64,000 nucleotides of DNA from Pratylenchus scribneri (lineage: Eukaryota; Nematoda; Chromadorea; Rhabditida; Pratylenchidae): the NCBI GenBank assembly GCA_030063045.1, contig JAQSEB010000003.1, forward strand, positions 1 to 64,000. The letters are read 5' to 3'. The notes below the pieces were generated by a model. The model searched no databases, had not been told where the DNA came from, and saw nothing but the letters and a program-made list of their open reading frames with translations. A program made the position numbers and the translations under genes. Positions 11,908 through 22,989 of this stretch are shown in pieces. The first letter of the stretch is position 1. Each line of letters starts with the position of its first letter.

Positions 11908-13847
11908 TTCCGCTTGTTTGATAATTCTCTTTACTTATAAAGCTCATATAATTTTAGCTGTTTAACTAAAAAATGCTTAAAAATTACCACTTTTTGACAT
12001 CATAATAAATAAAATAAAAAATTAATTGAGAAAAAATTAATTAAATTGAAAAAAATTGGAATGGATAAAGTTATCCGGTTGGTTTTTTATAAAAAAAATG
12101 TTGGCAAAAAATGTCAATTATATTAAGAAGTTTTTTGCCATTTTCACTAACAATGAGGCTTCCCATTTGCGTGTGAAAAATTCGCTTTTTTTATAATCAA
12201 AAAATAAATATTTTCAAATGAAGGAAATTGAATACAAAAACAAAATGGAATATGATTAATTGAATAATATTTGGTCTATGAACTATGATAAATTTTTTGT
12301 AGAGATATTTTTTGCATATGCCATTCTGCAATGCGCAATTTGCCAAATCCCATTCGAATATTTTATGTACCGGAGTATAGGAAGACAAAAGTTTTAATTC
12401 AATTCTCTAATCCATTCCTTTCTCATTCGATCAACAAAACATCAACCTCATTCATTTGAAATTTTAAAAATATTAAATCATAAAATAAGCAGCATTTTGA
12501 AGATCATTTGGATCCCAACCCATTTAAAAGAAAGCAATTAATCAGAATTCAATTTTAAAAATTTCAAATTCTTTCCATTTTCCTTTTTTTGGGAAATGGG
12601 AGAACAATGAATTTTGAGAATTGATGAGGGAATTTGAGAGGGCAAGTTTGGGGCAAAAATCCATCAAAATTTTTTAAATTCATTCCCATTCATTAAAATA
12701 TATTCCAAAATATTCCAAAACTTATCAAATTAATAAAAAAATTAACACCAATTTCATTTTAGGAACCATTTTTTATTCAAATCCATTCGAAATCAAACAT
12801 TTAAAATAATTTAACAATTTCTTATTTCAATTCAAGGATTTTTGCTCCAATCTTATCTCTCAAATTCCCTCTCATCAATTCACAATCCATTGTTCTCCCA
12901 TTCATCCCATTAAATTAACTTGGAATGCGAGGATTGAACGGTTTGACTGGTGGTTTAATTCATTTCTGCAATCCATTCAATCAACTAATCCCATTCTATT
13001 TCTCCCAATTCAAATTTTAAACCATCAAAATTAACAACAATTTCTCATATATGGTCTCATTTTTGATCCCAATCCATTCAAAACACTAAATTAAATTTCA
13101 ATTTAAAATTCCAATTTATTTCCACTTTTTGACAAAATTTTGTCCTTTTTTTTTTGCCTATTCAAGGATTTTTGCCCCAGTCTTGCCCCATCCACAAATT
13201 CCCCCATCAATTCACAATCCATTGTTCTCCAATTCCCAATCCATTCATTCATTCAATTCATTTCATTCAAATATATTCCAAAATTTGTCCTTGCCGCCAA
13301 TCGCCAATATTCCCACATCCCTCCATATTCCATTCTTTTCTCCAATTTTGCCCGTGTCCAACAATTTGCCCAAATTTTCAATGTCCAACACCAATTCCAC
13401 CCATTTCCGTCCATTCATTCATCCCCTTGTCCTCTTCCAATTCCCAGCCTCCCAGCCTAAATCGCCCAAACAATGGACCAAAAAAAGGGGGAATGAATTT
13501 GGGCGCGCGGAGAACAAAGAAATGTAGAGAATAGGCTAAAGAATAGAAATAAAAAATTAATATTCGCGCACATATTTTTATATCTTTTCCCCCTTTTTGC
13601 ACAAAAAGGACCCGCAAAAATGCAAATTTGGTATGAACGGGGAAATGGGCTAAGAAAAAGATAAATCTAAAGTTCCAGAAAAATATTTTAATTTTCGCGC
13701 AAACAGAATCGAAGATTTTGAAAAAAAAAATAAAATGCCTAATTTAATTACAAAAATTATACTATTTTTGACTTTTTTGGCGGAAATTTAAATATAAAAA
13801 TTAAAACAAAGAAAGGAGAGAATAGACAAAAAAAATATTCGCCCATA
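11908..13847. other. AT-rich DNA, no convincing gene
   Basis: Frames of 106-132 codons at 13129-13534 are open in three registers at once. They are rich in P, S, F, I and H and consist of CATTC/CCAATTC word repeats, so they look like compositional artefacts. Two similar stretches (CTCCAATCTTATCTC near 12845 and TGCCCCAGTCTTGCCCC near 13172), each followed by CAATTCACAATCCATTGTTCTC, indicate an old direct duplication of roughly 320 bp. Confidence 0.5.
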
Positions 13848-13856
13848 TTTTTGATA

Positions 13857-14286
13857 CGTCCGGGGTCAATTCCACAATAGACAAAAGACAGTGCCAATGT
13901 GGTCAATTCCACAATAGGGTCAATGTGGGCGTTTTCGACTTATAATAAATCATAAACCGGTTTTAGACCCTACAAACCTTATACCATTTTGTAGATCTCA
14001 TCGAGACGAGTCGATTGGTATATAATTTGTCATGGTTTGGGCCAAAATTAAAGAGTTTAAAACCAAAAACTGGAAAATATGGTTTAAACGGTTTAATACC
14101 CTTTAATTTTAGCCCAAACCATGAAAAATTATATACCATTCGATGCGTCTTGATGAGATCTAAAAAATGGTATAAGGTTTGTAGAATCTAAAACCGATTT
14201 CTGATTTATTATAAGTCAAAAACACCCACATTGACCCTATTGTGGAATTGACCACATTGGCCCTATTGTGGAATTGACATAGCACC
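13857..14286. mobile_element. Second intact copy of the 9-bp-TSD fold-back element
   Basis: The element is 430 bp, inverted relative to the copy at 815-1243. Its left end is CGTCCGGGGTCAATTCCAC and its right end, read inward, is GGTGCTATGTCAATTCCAC. It is flanked by the 9-bp direct repeat TTTTTGATA at 13848-13856 and 14287-14295. The interior again has AAACCGGTTTTAGACCC arms and a central AAACGGTTTAA. The two copies have different target duplications, so they are independent insertions. Confidence 0.87.
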
Positions 14287-14299
14287 TTTTTGATATTAT

Positions 14300-15310
14300 C
14301 CTCTCTTCTCCTCTAAAGGACCCGCAAAAATGCAAATTTGCTATGAAAGGGGAAAATGGGCCAAGAAAAAGAAGCATTTATATTTATTGCCTCGGAAAAA
14401 TATTTTGATTTTCGCGCAAATAAGATCGGAGATTTTGAAAAAAAAAGCGTAATTTAATTTCAAAAATTAATTTGCTTTTTTGGCACCAATTTAATTGAAA
14501 AGATAAATTTTTTAAACAAATATACCTAATTTTTTTTGACCAAAAACAGAATAAAAAGAAACAAAATTTCTGAGCGTAATATTTAATTACTTTTTTTTGG
14601 CTTTTCAATTCAAACTTTTCCTCAGAAATGTCTTTATTTCTCCCGCAATGGAACGCTTAGTCCCCGTGGAGTTTTACTGCAGCCTGATATTGTTTTTTTT
14701 ATTTACTTATACAGAATGGGTTGGAAACATTCTGCCCAATACGCTAGTTTTGGAGAAGGTCTCTTTGGGATACTACTTTTGTAATTAGCTTACAACTGCA
14801 AGGACATTTTTATTTTCAAATTATTTTTGGCCATTTTTATCCGATTTTTTTCCAACTGTCTCACATTAGTAGTAACTCACCCGTCACCCCTCCCCTTCCT
14901 TTAAATGGGAATGTTGTGGAGAAGGCAATGCCCGAGAATATTTGTTTCTCGAGGAATTATTGCAACGGTTTGTTCCTTCTCTTCCAATTTCTCACTCATC
15001 TATTCTATATAGAGGCCTGCAAGCGGACCCGATCTAGATCCTGATCGAGACCTCGGTCGAATTTCGGTCTCAGGTCTCGGTCAGTCTTAGTTTTTCGAAA
15101 AAAACTTGAACGAGACCTCGATCGAGGGTCTCGATAAAATTCTCGATCTAATCTCAGTCTCGGTTCAAAAATCCCGAGATCTCATTAAAATTTGAAAATT
15201 TCTAAGATCAATTTTTAAATTTACTATTTAAAAAATCAAAAAAAGTAAGAGAAAATGATATACAAAAATTCATAATTTATTCAAAAATCATGAAAAATGT
15301 CTCAAAAATT
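14300..15310. other. AT-rich DNA followed by a GAGACCTCGGTC-rich patch
   Basis: 14300-14450 partly repeats 13600-13720 (the phrases GACCCGCAAAAATGCAAATTTG, shortened here, and the TTTTCGCGCAAA region), with the fold-back element at 13857 inserted between the two copies. From 15010 to 15180 there are many GAGACC/GGTCTC words in both orientations. No supported exon is seen. Confidence 0.5.
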
Positions 15311-15317
15311 CTCACTA

Positions 15318-15722
15318 AGTTTCTATGGACGGACAACTAGACACCTTGAAGCTTTACAAACCGCCTGTAAGTTCAGGCTAGACTAGATTTTCGCCGAGAT
15401 TTTCCGAGATGTCGGTCCGAGACTCGAGCGAGACTCTCGGATCTCGATTGATCTTTTGTTCGGAGAAATCTTAGATTGGACCGACACTTTTCTCGGGGCG
15501 AGAGTCTTGGTCGAGTCTCGTCAGTCTCTCGGTCCAATCTCAATTTCTCCCAAAAAAAAGATCGATGGAGATCCGAGAATTTCGATCCAGTCTCGGACCG
15601 AAATCTCGAAAATGCTCCGGCGAGTGACTCATCTCGTCCGAACTCTATACAGACAGAAAGTAAAATCAATTTCAGGTGGACAGTAAAGTTTCACAGGGTC
15701 TAGTCGTCCGTCCACAGAAACT
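15318..15722. mobile_element. Terminal-inverted-repeat element, about 405 bp
   Basis: The left end AGTTTCTATGGACGGACAAC is matched in inverse orientation by the right end, whose reverse complement begins AGTTTCTGTGGACGGACGAC. The similarity continues for about 45 bp through CTAGAC and CTTTAC. The interior is dense in GAGTCTCGG/CCGAGACT words in both orientations. The overlapping frames on both strands (up to 98 codons) are a by-product of those words. No target duplication or transposase was found. Confidence 0.6.
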
Positions 15723-15936
15723 CATCAGTTCAATGGGAAGAAAAGATTTCACTCCCTAAAATTGGGCTAAATTTTATTTTTGCCCTTTTTTCCAAAATTT
15801 TTCATTTGTTGAGTTAATCTATGGTCATCATTATGATGAAATAATGTAATTTTGAAATATATTTATTCGGCGTTAACAAAAGAAAAACGCATATGAAGTT
15901 TTGCGCGCATAAAATGTGTTTGGACAATGAAATAAA

Positions 15937-16260
15937 CAAAAATAAAATTTTTGGCCAAAAACATATTGTATTTTGTCCGCCATCACAAGGCGCGCTTCGC
16001 CTTTCTCTAATATTCCACAATTTTCCAACAAAAGGGCAACAGCCAACCTTTTTGGCGCGTGCCAGTCACCCCAGTTTTAAGTGTAAATGTTGTTCTGGGC
16101 AATAATAAAATTTTTGGCCAAAAACATATTGTTTTGTCCATCATCACAAGGACAAAGGGGCAATATTGGCCTCGCCCTTACCTATATTCCAGAATTTTCC
16201 AACAAAAGGTCACATCAACCTTTTTGGCCCGTGCCCGTCACTGCCATCCTCTGTGATCAA
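15937..16260 (+). repeat. Direct repeat of about 167 bp, two copies
   Basis: AATAAAATTTTTGGCCAAAA is followed by ACATATTGT, a CATCACAAGG phrase, CCAACAAAAGG and CAACCTTTTTGGC. This whole set occurs at 15937-16100 and again at 16104-16260 with moderate divergence. The overlapping short frames in three registers are not supported as genes. Confidence 0.75.
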
Positions 16261-16448
16261 CATCAACATGTTTTGTTCACATATTTTTCCATTTCTACAC
16301 TTTGTTTGAATGAATCTTTCTTTTAGACATAATTTTCCCCTATCACAGAAAGGGCAGCCATCTGCTGACATTTTATCGTTTTTGTTGTTTACTTTAGAAT
16401 TTTTTCCATTCTCTGGAAATTTATTTGAAAACAATGATTGTTAAATAT

Positions 16449-16840
16449 GTGCCAGCAGCAGCGGTAAGACATAAGTCGTAAATGTTATTCGGATTTATTG
16501 GCGTAAAAAGTGCGAATTCAAATTAGAGGCTGAAACTCGCCTATATGAAAGTGGAATTGCTAGTAATTGTAAATAAATTATGCTATGGTGAATAAGTTCT
16601 GGAACTATTGTTGGGTATCTCCAGCATTCATCAGAAATTTAAAATATGTTGATTTGTGGAGAAACATCGAAAAAGACGAAGGCAGGCAACTATTATCATA
16701 CAATGAAGACACTGATTTTTGATGCACGAAAATTTAAGGGTAGCGAATAGGATTTGATACCCGGCTAGTCTATACAATTGTAAAGAAGACATTGATCCTT
16801 ATGCTTTGGGCCGCACACGTGATACAATGGTTATTACAAT
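16449..16840 (+). pseudogene. Scrambled bacterial/organelle-type 16S rRNA fragments, first set
   Basis: The block opens with the universal 530-loop signature GTGCCAGCAGCAGCGGTAAG and continues as helix 18-20 sequence to GGCGTAAAAAGTGCG. Next, at about 16525-16610, comes sequence of the 3' region (GGCTGAAACTCGCC, GGAATTGCTAGTAATTG, GGTGAATAAGTTC). Then about 16630-16775 resembles the 690-805 region (GACGAAGGCAGGCAAC, GATTTGATACCCGGCTAGTC), and about 16786-16840 the 1200-1245 region (GCACACGTGATACAATGG). The order is not that of a functional gene and segments are missing, so this is a rearranged pseudogene. Donor (mitochondrion, plastid or endosymbiont) is undetermined. Confidence 0.75.
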
Positions 16841-16843
16841 ACG

Positions 16844-17365
16844 TTGCCGAAACCGGATAAAAGTTACTCCAGGGATAACAGATTAATTTTTTCCGAAAGA
16901 TCACACATGACGAGAGCGATTGACACATCAAATGTAAAGGAGCAAACCGGATTAGATACCTACGTGTTTTACAATTTTAAAAACTTGACCCTTATGGCTT
17001 GGGCTACACACGCGATACAATGGTTGTTACAAAATGCGTTAAAAATGCTCCAAAGTGGAGCAAATCGCTAAAAAATAATCTATGCTCCAAAGTAGAGCTA
17101 ATCGATAAAAATAACCTATTTTCGGGTGGTTTGCCGAAATCGAACAAAAATTTTTCCGGGGATAACAGATTTTTTTCCGAAAAACCAAATCGATCAAGTG
17201 GAACATATGTAAAATATTACGAAATGGAACTAATTAATAAAAACCATCTATGTTCGGATTGGAGGCTGCAACTCTACTCGATGAAATTGGAATTGCTAGT
17301 AATTGCAAATAAGAATGTTTTAGTGAATACGTTACCAGTTCTTGTACACACTTCAGGCCACTAAA
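16844..17365 (+). pseudogene. Interleaved 23S and 16S rRNA fragments, second set
   Basis: 16844-16936 matches 23S domain V (CCAGGGATAACAG followed by a CGA...GATTGACAC stretch). 16937-17075 returns to 16S (CCGGATTAGATACC, GGGCTACACACGCGATACAATGG shortened here, GTGGAGCAAATCGC). A second GTAGAGCTAATCG piece and a second CCGGGGATAACAG piece follow. About 17193-17365 is the 16S 3' part with GGCTGCAACTCTACTCGATG, GGAATTGCTAGTAATTGC, GTGAATACGTTACC and CTTGTACACAC. Repeated diverged copies of the same rRNA segments imply local duplication after insertion. Confidence 0.75.
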
Positions 17366-17555
17366 ATTAATATTAGGGTTGCACCAAAAATACCACCGGG
17401 ATTATTCCCAACTATTTTCGGCATGGAAAATTCCCGAAAAAATTTTGCAAATTCATAAAATAAATAGAAAAATAAAACGGTTTAACACGCATGCCTTTCA
17501 CGCATTTTCATCCCTTACAATCAGGGTTATTCCCTTAAAATTGTCCTCATTTTCC

Positions 17556-17842
17556 AATGTAAAGCTACTCTAGAGATAAGAGGTCAATATTCTCCAAGAG
17601 ACCACTAACACCAATTTTCCAATGAAAAGCTGCCCTAGGGATAACAGGTTAATATTCACCAAGATACTGCATATCGACGAAAGTGATTGACACCTCGTTG
17701 TCGATTCATCAGTACATCACTAGATTGAAGAAGATCCCAAAAGGTCGGGGGGCTGTTCGCCCTTTAAAGTGTTACGTGAGTTGAGTTTGGTTTAGATTTT
17801 AGAACGTCGAGAGACAGTTTGGTCCCTATCTCTCATGGTATT
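17556..17842 (+). pseudogene. 23S rRNA domain V fragments (peptidyl-transferase region)
   Basis: A short copy (AGCTACTCTAGAGATAAGAGG) at 17562-17605 is followed by a longer one from about 17628: GCCCTAGGGATAACAGG, ATATCGACGA, GATTGACACCTCG, GGGGCTGTTCGCCC, GTTACGTGAGTTG, TTAGAACGTCGAGAGACAG and TTTGGTCCCTATC. These are conserved landmarks of bacterial-type 23S around the 2440-2600 region. This is the best preserved fragment in the cluster, but flanking rRNA sequence is absent. Confidence 0.8.
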
Positions 17843-17844
17843 TC

Positions 17845-18765
17845 GGATTATTTTTCCTTTGTTTTTAAAGACAATATTTGGCCATTCTTTAGGCATTTCT
17901 CTCTAACCTCAAAGCTAATTTGCTGAATGCATTATATTAAAATGGTTTAGTTAATTAATAGTTATTATAATCATATTCTATCTGCTTTAATTCAATTTTT
18001 TCCTAAATAATGAATTCATCAATTAATTGTAGTTGTCTTACTACTATCCTTTGGATTTTCTCCTCGACCACGTGTGCAATATGCACTCGTTTAATAAGAT
18101 AATTTATCTCAATTATTCAGCTTTTTAAGGACTAATATAAGTTCAACTTGTTTTCGATTCCTTTAGAATTTTTCTAGGGAGCAAAGAAATCAGCAGATGT
18201 TCATGTTCATGTTTTTCAACATATCAGATCAGTGGCTGGTTCATCCCGTGTTAGTCTGCACCCTAAACCATGAGTAAGGGCGAAAAAAATGGACCGGAAA
18301 GATATTTAACTTTTCTTTTATTTCCCATTATTCTATTAAATCAAAATTTTGCACTTTTGGAACAATGATGAGAAACGTTTTTTCTTTGGGCGCAACCGGT
18401 ACCGGATGGCGCAATTCCATCCCTTTATATTGCCCAACGTCCAGTGGCCCTTCATTTCAAAACATCTGCTGACTGCACTTTCTTTGATGGGAATAAAAAT
18501 TGCTCTGTTGAACTTTGTTGTTCGTTTTTTTAAAACATAATTCCATTGTTCGTTTCACCTTTATTAATGTTGGGAGGACATTTGTTGTTGGCTGGTGCAT
18601 TTGGATGTTTATTGTTTAACTAAGCAAGCGGGTGAACTCTTTCTTTGAATACCGTAAACTTATTGGACACTTTTGAGGCCACTCGCCACTGGGTTATTGG
18701 TTATTCAATTTTCAGTCCAATCAACAGATGTTCAATAAAGAAGTGAAAGAAGTTTTTAATGATTT
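17845..18765. other. No gene recognised
   Basis: This stretch between the rRNA mosaic and the AT-rich tandem repeat has no open frame above 63 codons and no transposon ends that I can identify. Whether it contains further, more decayed organelle or bacterial sequence cannot be judged by eye. Confidence 0.5.
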
Positions 18766-18770
18766 TTTAT

Positions 18771-19240
18771 TTTTCAAAAAATTGAATTTTTAATTAAATT
18801 TTCAAAATTTTCAAAATTTTTATTTTTAATTTTTTAAAATTTTATTTTTTAATTTTCAAAAATTTAATTTTTAATTTTCAAAAATTTAATTTTTAATTTT
18901 CAAAAATTTAATTTTTAATTTTCAAAAATTTAATTTTTAAAATTTTATTTTTTAATTTTCAAAAATTTAATTTTTAATTTTCAAAAATTTAATTTTTAAT
19001 TTTCAAAAATTTAATTTTTTAAAATTTAATTTTTTAATTTTCAAAAATTTAATTTTTAATTTTCAAAAATTTAATTTTTAATTTTCAAAAATTTAATTTT
19101 TAATTTTCAAAAATTTAATTTTTAAAATTTAATTTTTTAATTTTCAAAAATTTAATTTTTAATTTTCAAAAATTTAATTTTTAATTTTCAAAAATTTAAT
19201 TTTTTAAAATTTAATTTTTTAATTTTTAAATATTTTTAAA
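18771..19240 (+). repeat. AT-only 22-bp tandem repeat
   Basis: The unit TTTTTAATTTTCAAAAATTT plus AA repeats about 20 times, with shortened units containing AATTTTTTAAAATTTAA. Each unit has one C; everything else is A or T. It lies in intergenic DNA. Confidence 0.9.
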
Positions 19241-22185
19241 TTATTTTCTCCCTAATCCATTCCTTTTTGTTAAAATGCCGATGAATATGCCCTCAGGGCA
19301 ATATTTTTGGGATTAATATTAATATTAATTCCTTTTTTTGTCCTTTAAATTTTGGCGTCATTTTTCTCCTCTATTCTCCCCCAACCAAAAATAATCCCCT
19401 TTTTTGTTCTTTTGTTTTTTGCGCCAAAATTACGAGTCCCCCACTTCCCCAAAAAAATGGACGAAAGGAAGGGGAAAGAATTGAATGGAATTGGAATATA
19501 AATAATGGGGGGAATAAATACTAAAATGAATTGAGGAAGAATTTTATTTTATGGATGGACAACAAAAAGAGGCTGATTGAGGGAATAATTCCCCTCATTT
19601 GTGTCCACCATTTTTGAAAGAATAAAACAAAAAAAAAAAATGCGCAAAGAATGAATTGACGCCGCCCGCGCGCACAAAATCCTCACAAAAACAAAACAAT
19701 TCTCCTCAAATTTGCGCTCTTTTATTATTTTCTTCCTTAAATTGTGGGCCCTAATTTTTTAGATTTTATTATTGTATTTTTAATTAATATAACATTTTGG
19801 AACAAAGATTATAATTATATTGACACTACAATATGCCCAAAAAATGAGTGAGAAAATTAATGCAAATTACAATAAAATAAATGCCCAAATTCAATAGAAA
19901 ATTGTAATAATTTTAGCAAAAAAATCCAAATATTTTTTTGGTGCCCTTTTTCCATTTTTTGGCAATTTTCTGTTCCTTTGTCTGTCCTTCAAATAATTTC
20001 CAAAAATATTCCATCCCATGAATATTCCCTGAAATAATTTTTATTTATTTGACAATCGTGTCCAATTCCAAACTAATGGACACACCCGCCCACTATTTAA
20101 TTCGCATTTTTTGACCAAATAATCCGTTATTCTTTCATCTTCAATGCGATCTCTTTTGTGCAAATTTTTGCACCCTTCATTTGCATTTTTTTAGACCAAA
20201 TCCAATCTTTTAATAATAAATTTCCATCTTTTTCATTCAAAAACCTATTCTTCCTTTTAATCGGGATTTCTGCTGGCCATTATGGACATCAAACAATTTA
20301 GATTTTATGTATATCCTTTTTTTGACCACAAATAATTCCATTCATTCATTCAATTTATTCATTCTCCAATTTCCATTATGCTCTCTCCATTAATTTAACA
20401 AACAAATCCCAACCTTTCAATCGGGGCCCGTCCATCTTCCATCCATCCAATTTCATTCACACACTGTCCTAATCCAAATCGGGACTTGGCCCTATAAATC
20501 CAACAAAGAATTGTCCCCGAAATTATTTTTCAAATTATTTCTCACAGTTTATTTTATTTTTAATTGCAAAAAAAATTTTTAAAATTTAGATTTAATTTTT
20601 TAATTTATTTAAAAAATTATTAATTCAATTTATTTCATAAATTTATTTGCTTATAAATTCAGAAAAATTCATAATATTCTTGACGAACAAATCTTTTTAA
20701 TATGCCATTTTAAGCCATTTTTAAAATGGGTTCCATGAAATATGAAAATGAATTCTATTAATGGAAGGGCGAAGATTTTCGCAATTATTAAGTCTTTGAA
20801 AAAAATTTATGTTCACAAAAATAGAATTTTTATAGGAAGGAAATTAAGCCTCAATTTAAGTGGAGGGATTTAAAAAATGGCATTCGAAGGCATTTCCGGT
20901 TTTTCGGTTAAAAATAATTTTTATTTATTGCAACATTTTTTAAAAATTTGTCTTTGATCATTCGTCCTTAATTTTTTAACCACAGAAATTCATTTTTTTT
21001 ATTAATAAGAGGCAAAAAAAAGGATTTTAATAAGGAAAAAAAATTTATTAAACTATGAGACCACATTTCGCGTGTTGATCAATATATCCTCACTCATCAG
21101 TAATCTTTTAATAATTTATAAAAGTTTATAAAATTGTGTCGAATATTTTTATTTAATATCAATAAAATTATATTATTGCCAAACCAAAAATTACCCCAAA
21201 TTTTAGAATATTTTGCCAAATTTTTTGGTCATAATTTTCATCTAAAATTGGCCAAAATGTTATGTCCGATTTTGATTTATTTATTACTCAATAAGCTATA
21301 TTTAATTTCATCTATTCAATTCGTCCTTTTCACTGTCTGAACAATAAAATGGTAACAAATTTGCTAAATTTAGAGCTAATATTAACTTGAAAAATTAATT
21401 TGGTAGGCAAAATTCGAGTGGCAAATTTCAAATGACCAAAATTATATTAATAAATTAAAAAATAATATAAAAATAATTTTTAAATTTTTTTTACTCCCTA
21501 TCCTTCCATTTATGGAACAAAAAATTCTTCAATTCAATGAATCACACATCTAATAAAAAAAAAAAGAAATTAAAATCTTCCCAAATTTTTCCTTTCTTTT
21601 CCCAATTTCATTTTCCTTTCAAAATAGCCCTCTTCTTCCTTCTAAAAAAGGCGATTTCGTCGCCATAATTCCGCCCAAAAAATCCTTTGTTCCCATTCCG
21701 AATTTTGGGAAGTTTTTATGGGCATTTTTTTTGCGTTGTTGTTGGATTCCGTTTAGCCCACTTTTTTTTATTTGTCCCTTTATTCTTTGCCTCATCCCTT
21801 TTTGCTTTTGTCCTTTTTGCCAAATTTGTTCCCAAACAATGAACACAAAAAATATATGGCTTTGTCCCCTTTTTTGGCAAAAAAATGATTTCTAAAGGCA
21901 CATTCAAATTTAATTTTCCTCAATTTTTATTTAAAATATTTCCAAAAATTTTCTGACCAATTTAAATTTAATTTTATGCCAATGCCATGAAAAGAGCCTT
22001 AGCCTTCCTAAGCTTAAATATTCGCTCTAAAGTGTAAAGTCCAACAAATTATTAATATTAAAAAGATCAATACTTAATTCACGCTAATCACTCCAAAAAT
22101 AATTCTTTCCATATTGTTTTATATTAAATATCTTTAATTTTTGCACCCCAAAAATAAAGTACATTTCTTCCAAATTTAAATTCCC
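19241..22185. other. AT-rich intergenic DNA, no supported gene
   Basis: Open frames reach only 75 codons and are rich in K, N and F. The purine-rich minus-strand frame near 21619-21846 (many K, Q and G) has no flanking exon signal I can defend. No RNA gene was seen. Confidence 0.5.
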
Positions 22186-22189
22186 TAAA

Positions 22190-22985
22190 TTGCCTTCAAA
22201 TGTGCCATTCTCTTTACAATTTCAAAATGGCATTGTCCACTTTTCCATTTTTGCCATTTCTTTTGTCTTCTTAAATCTTAACTTCGACTTACTTACTTCC
22301 ATTTTATTTTGGGACTATTCAAATGTCTCATTGTCCACATTTCCGCCTAAATTTTGAATTATATAAACTCTTTATAAATTTTTTTGGTTAATTAAATTCC
22401 ATTCCAAAATGGTTTAAAATATTTATTAGGACATAAACGTCCATTTTAAATCACAAAATTGCCTCGAAAAATGCCTTTTATTTCGATGGGCATTGTTCAC
22501 TTTTCCATTTTTGCCTCCCCTCTTTGGTCTTCAATTTGAGCTTTGAATTTCCTTCTTTTATTCCTTTATTCCTCCTTCATTTTTCCATTTAACTAATTTT
22601 GGGCAATTCAAATGTCTCATTGTCAGCATTTCCGCCTAATTTTGAATTATATTAAAACCTTCACATTTGTTTACGATAAATTTATTTTTGGTCATTGAAT
22701 TCCCTTCCAAAAATAGTTTAAAATATTCATTGTCCATTTAAAATCCTCAAATATTCCTTTTTTTAGAATTTCAATGCCATTGTCCACTTTTCCATTTTTA
22801 CCTTTTTGTCTTCAATTTGAATTTTGAATTTCCTTCCATTATTATTCCTTTATTTCCATTTTATTTTTGGAACATTCAAAAATTGCGGCATTTCCGCTTA
22901 AATTTTTGAATTATATTACACTACACCTCTTTAGTCTTTACAATTTATTATTTTGGGTAATTTTATTTTTGGTCTTTTCTTTGAA
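22190..22985 (+). repeat. Diverged tandem repeat of about 270 bp, three copies
   Basis: Each copy contains, in order, a CATTGTCCACTTTTCCATTT phrase, a TTGTCTTC-like run, TTTGGG or similar with ATTCAAATGTCTCATTG, a CATTTCCGCCTAA phrase, TTTTGAATTATAT and a TTTAAAATATTCATT-like end. Copies start near 22190, 22470 and 22770. Confidence 0.7.
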
Positions 22986-22989
22986 CTTC

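Noticed and set aside
13129..13534. Protein-coding region of 106-132 codons
   Set aside because: All three plus-strand frames are open at the same time because of CATTC/CCAATTC word repeats; no frame looks selected.
15373..15703. Overlapping frames rich in R, S and D
   Set aside because: They fall entirely within the inverted-repeat element at 15318-15722 and reflect its GAGTCTCGG words.
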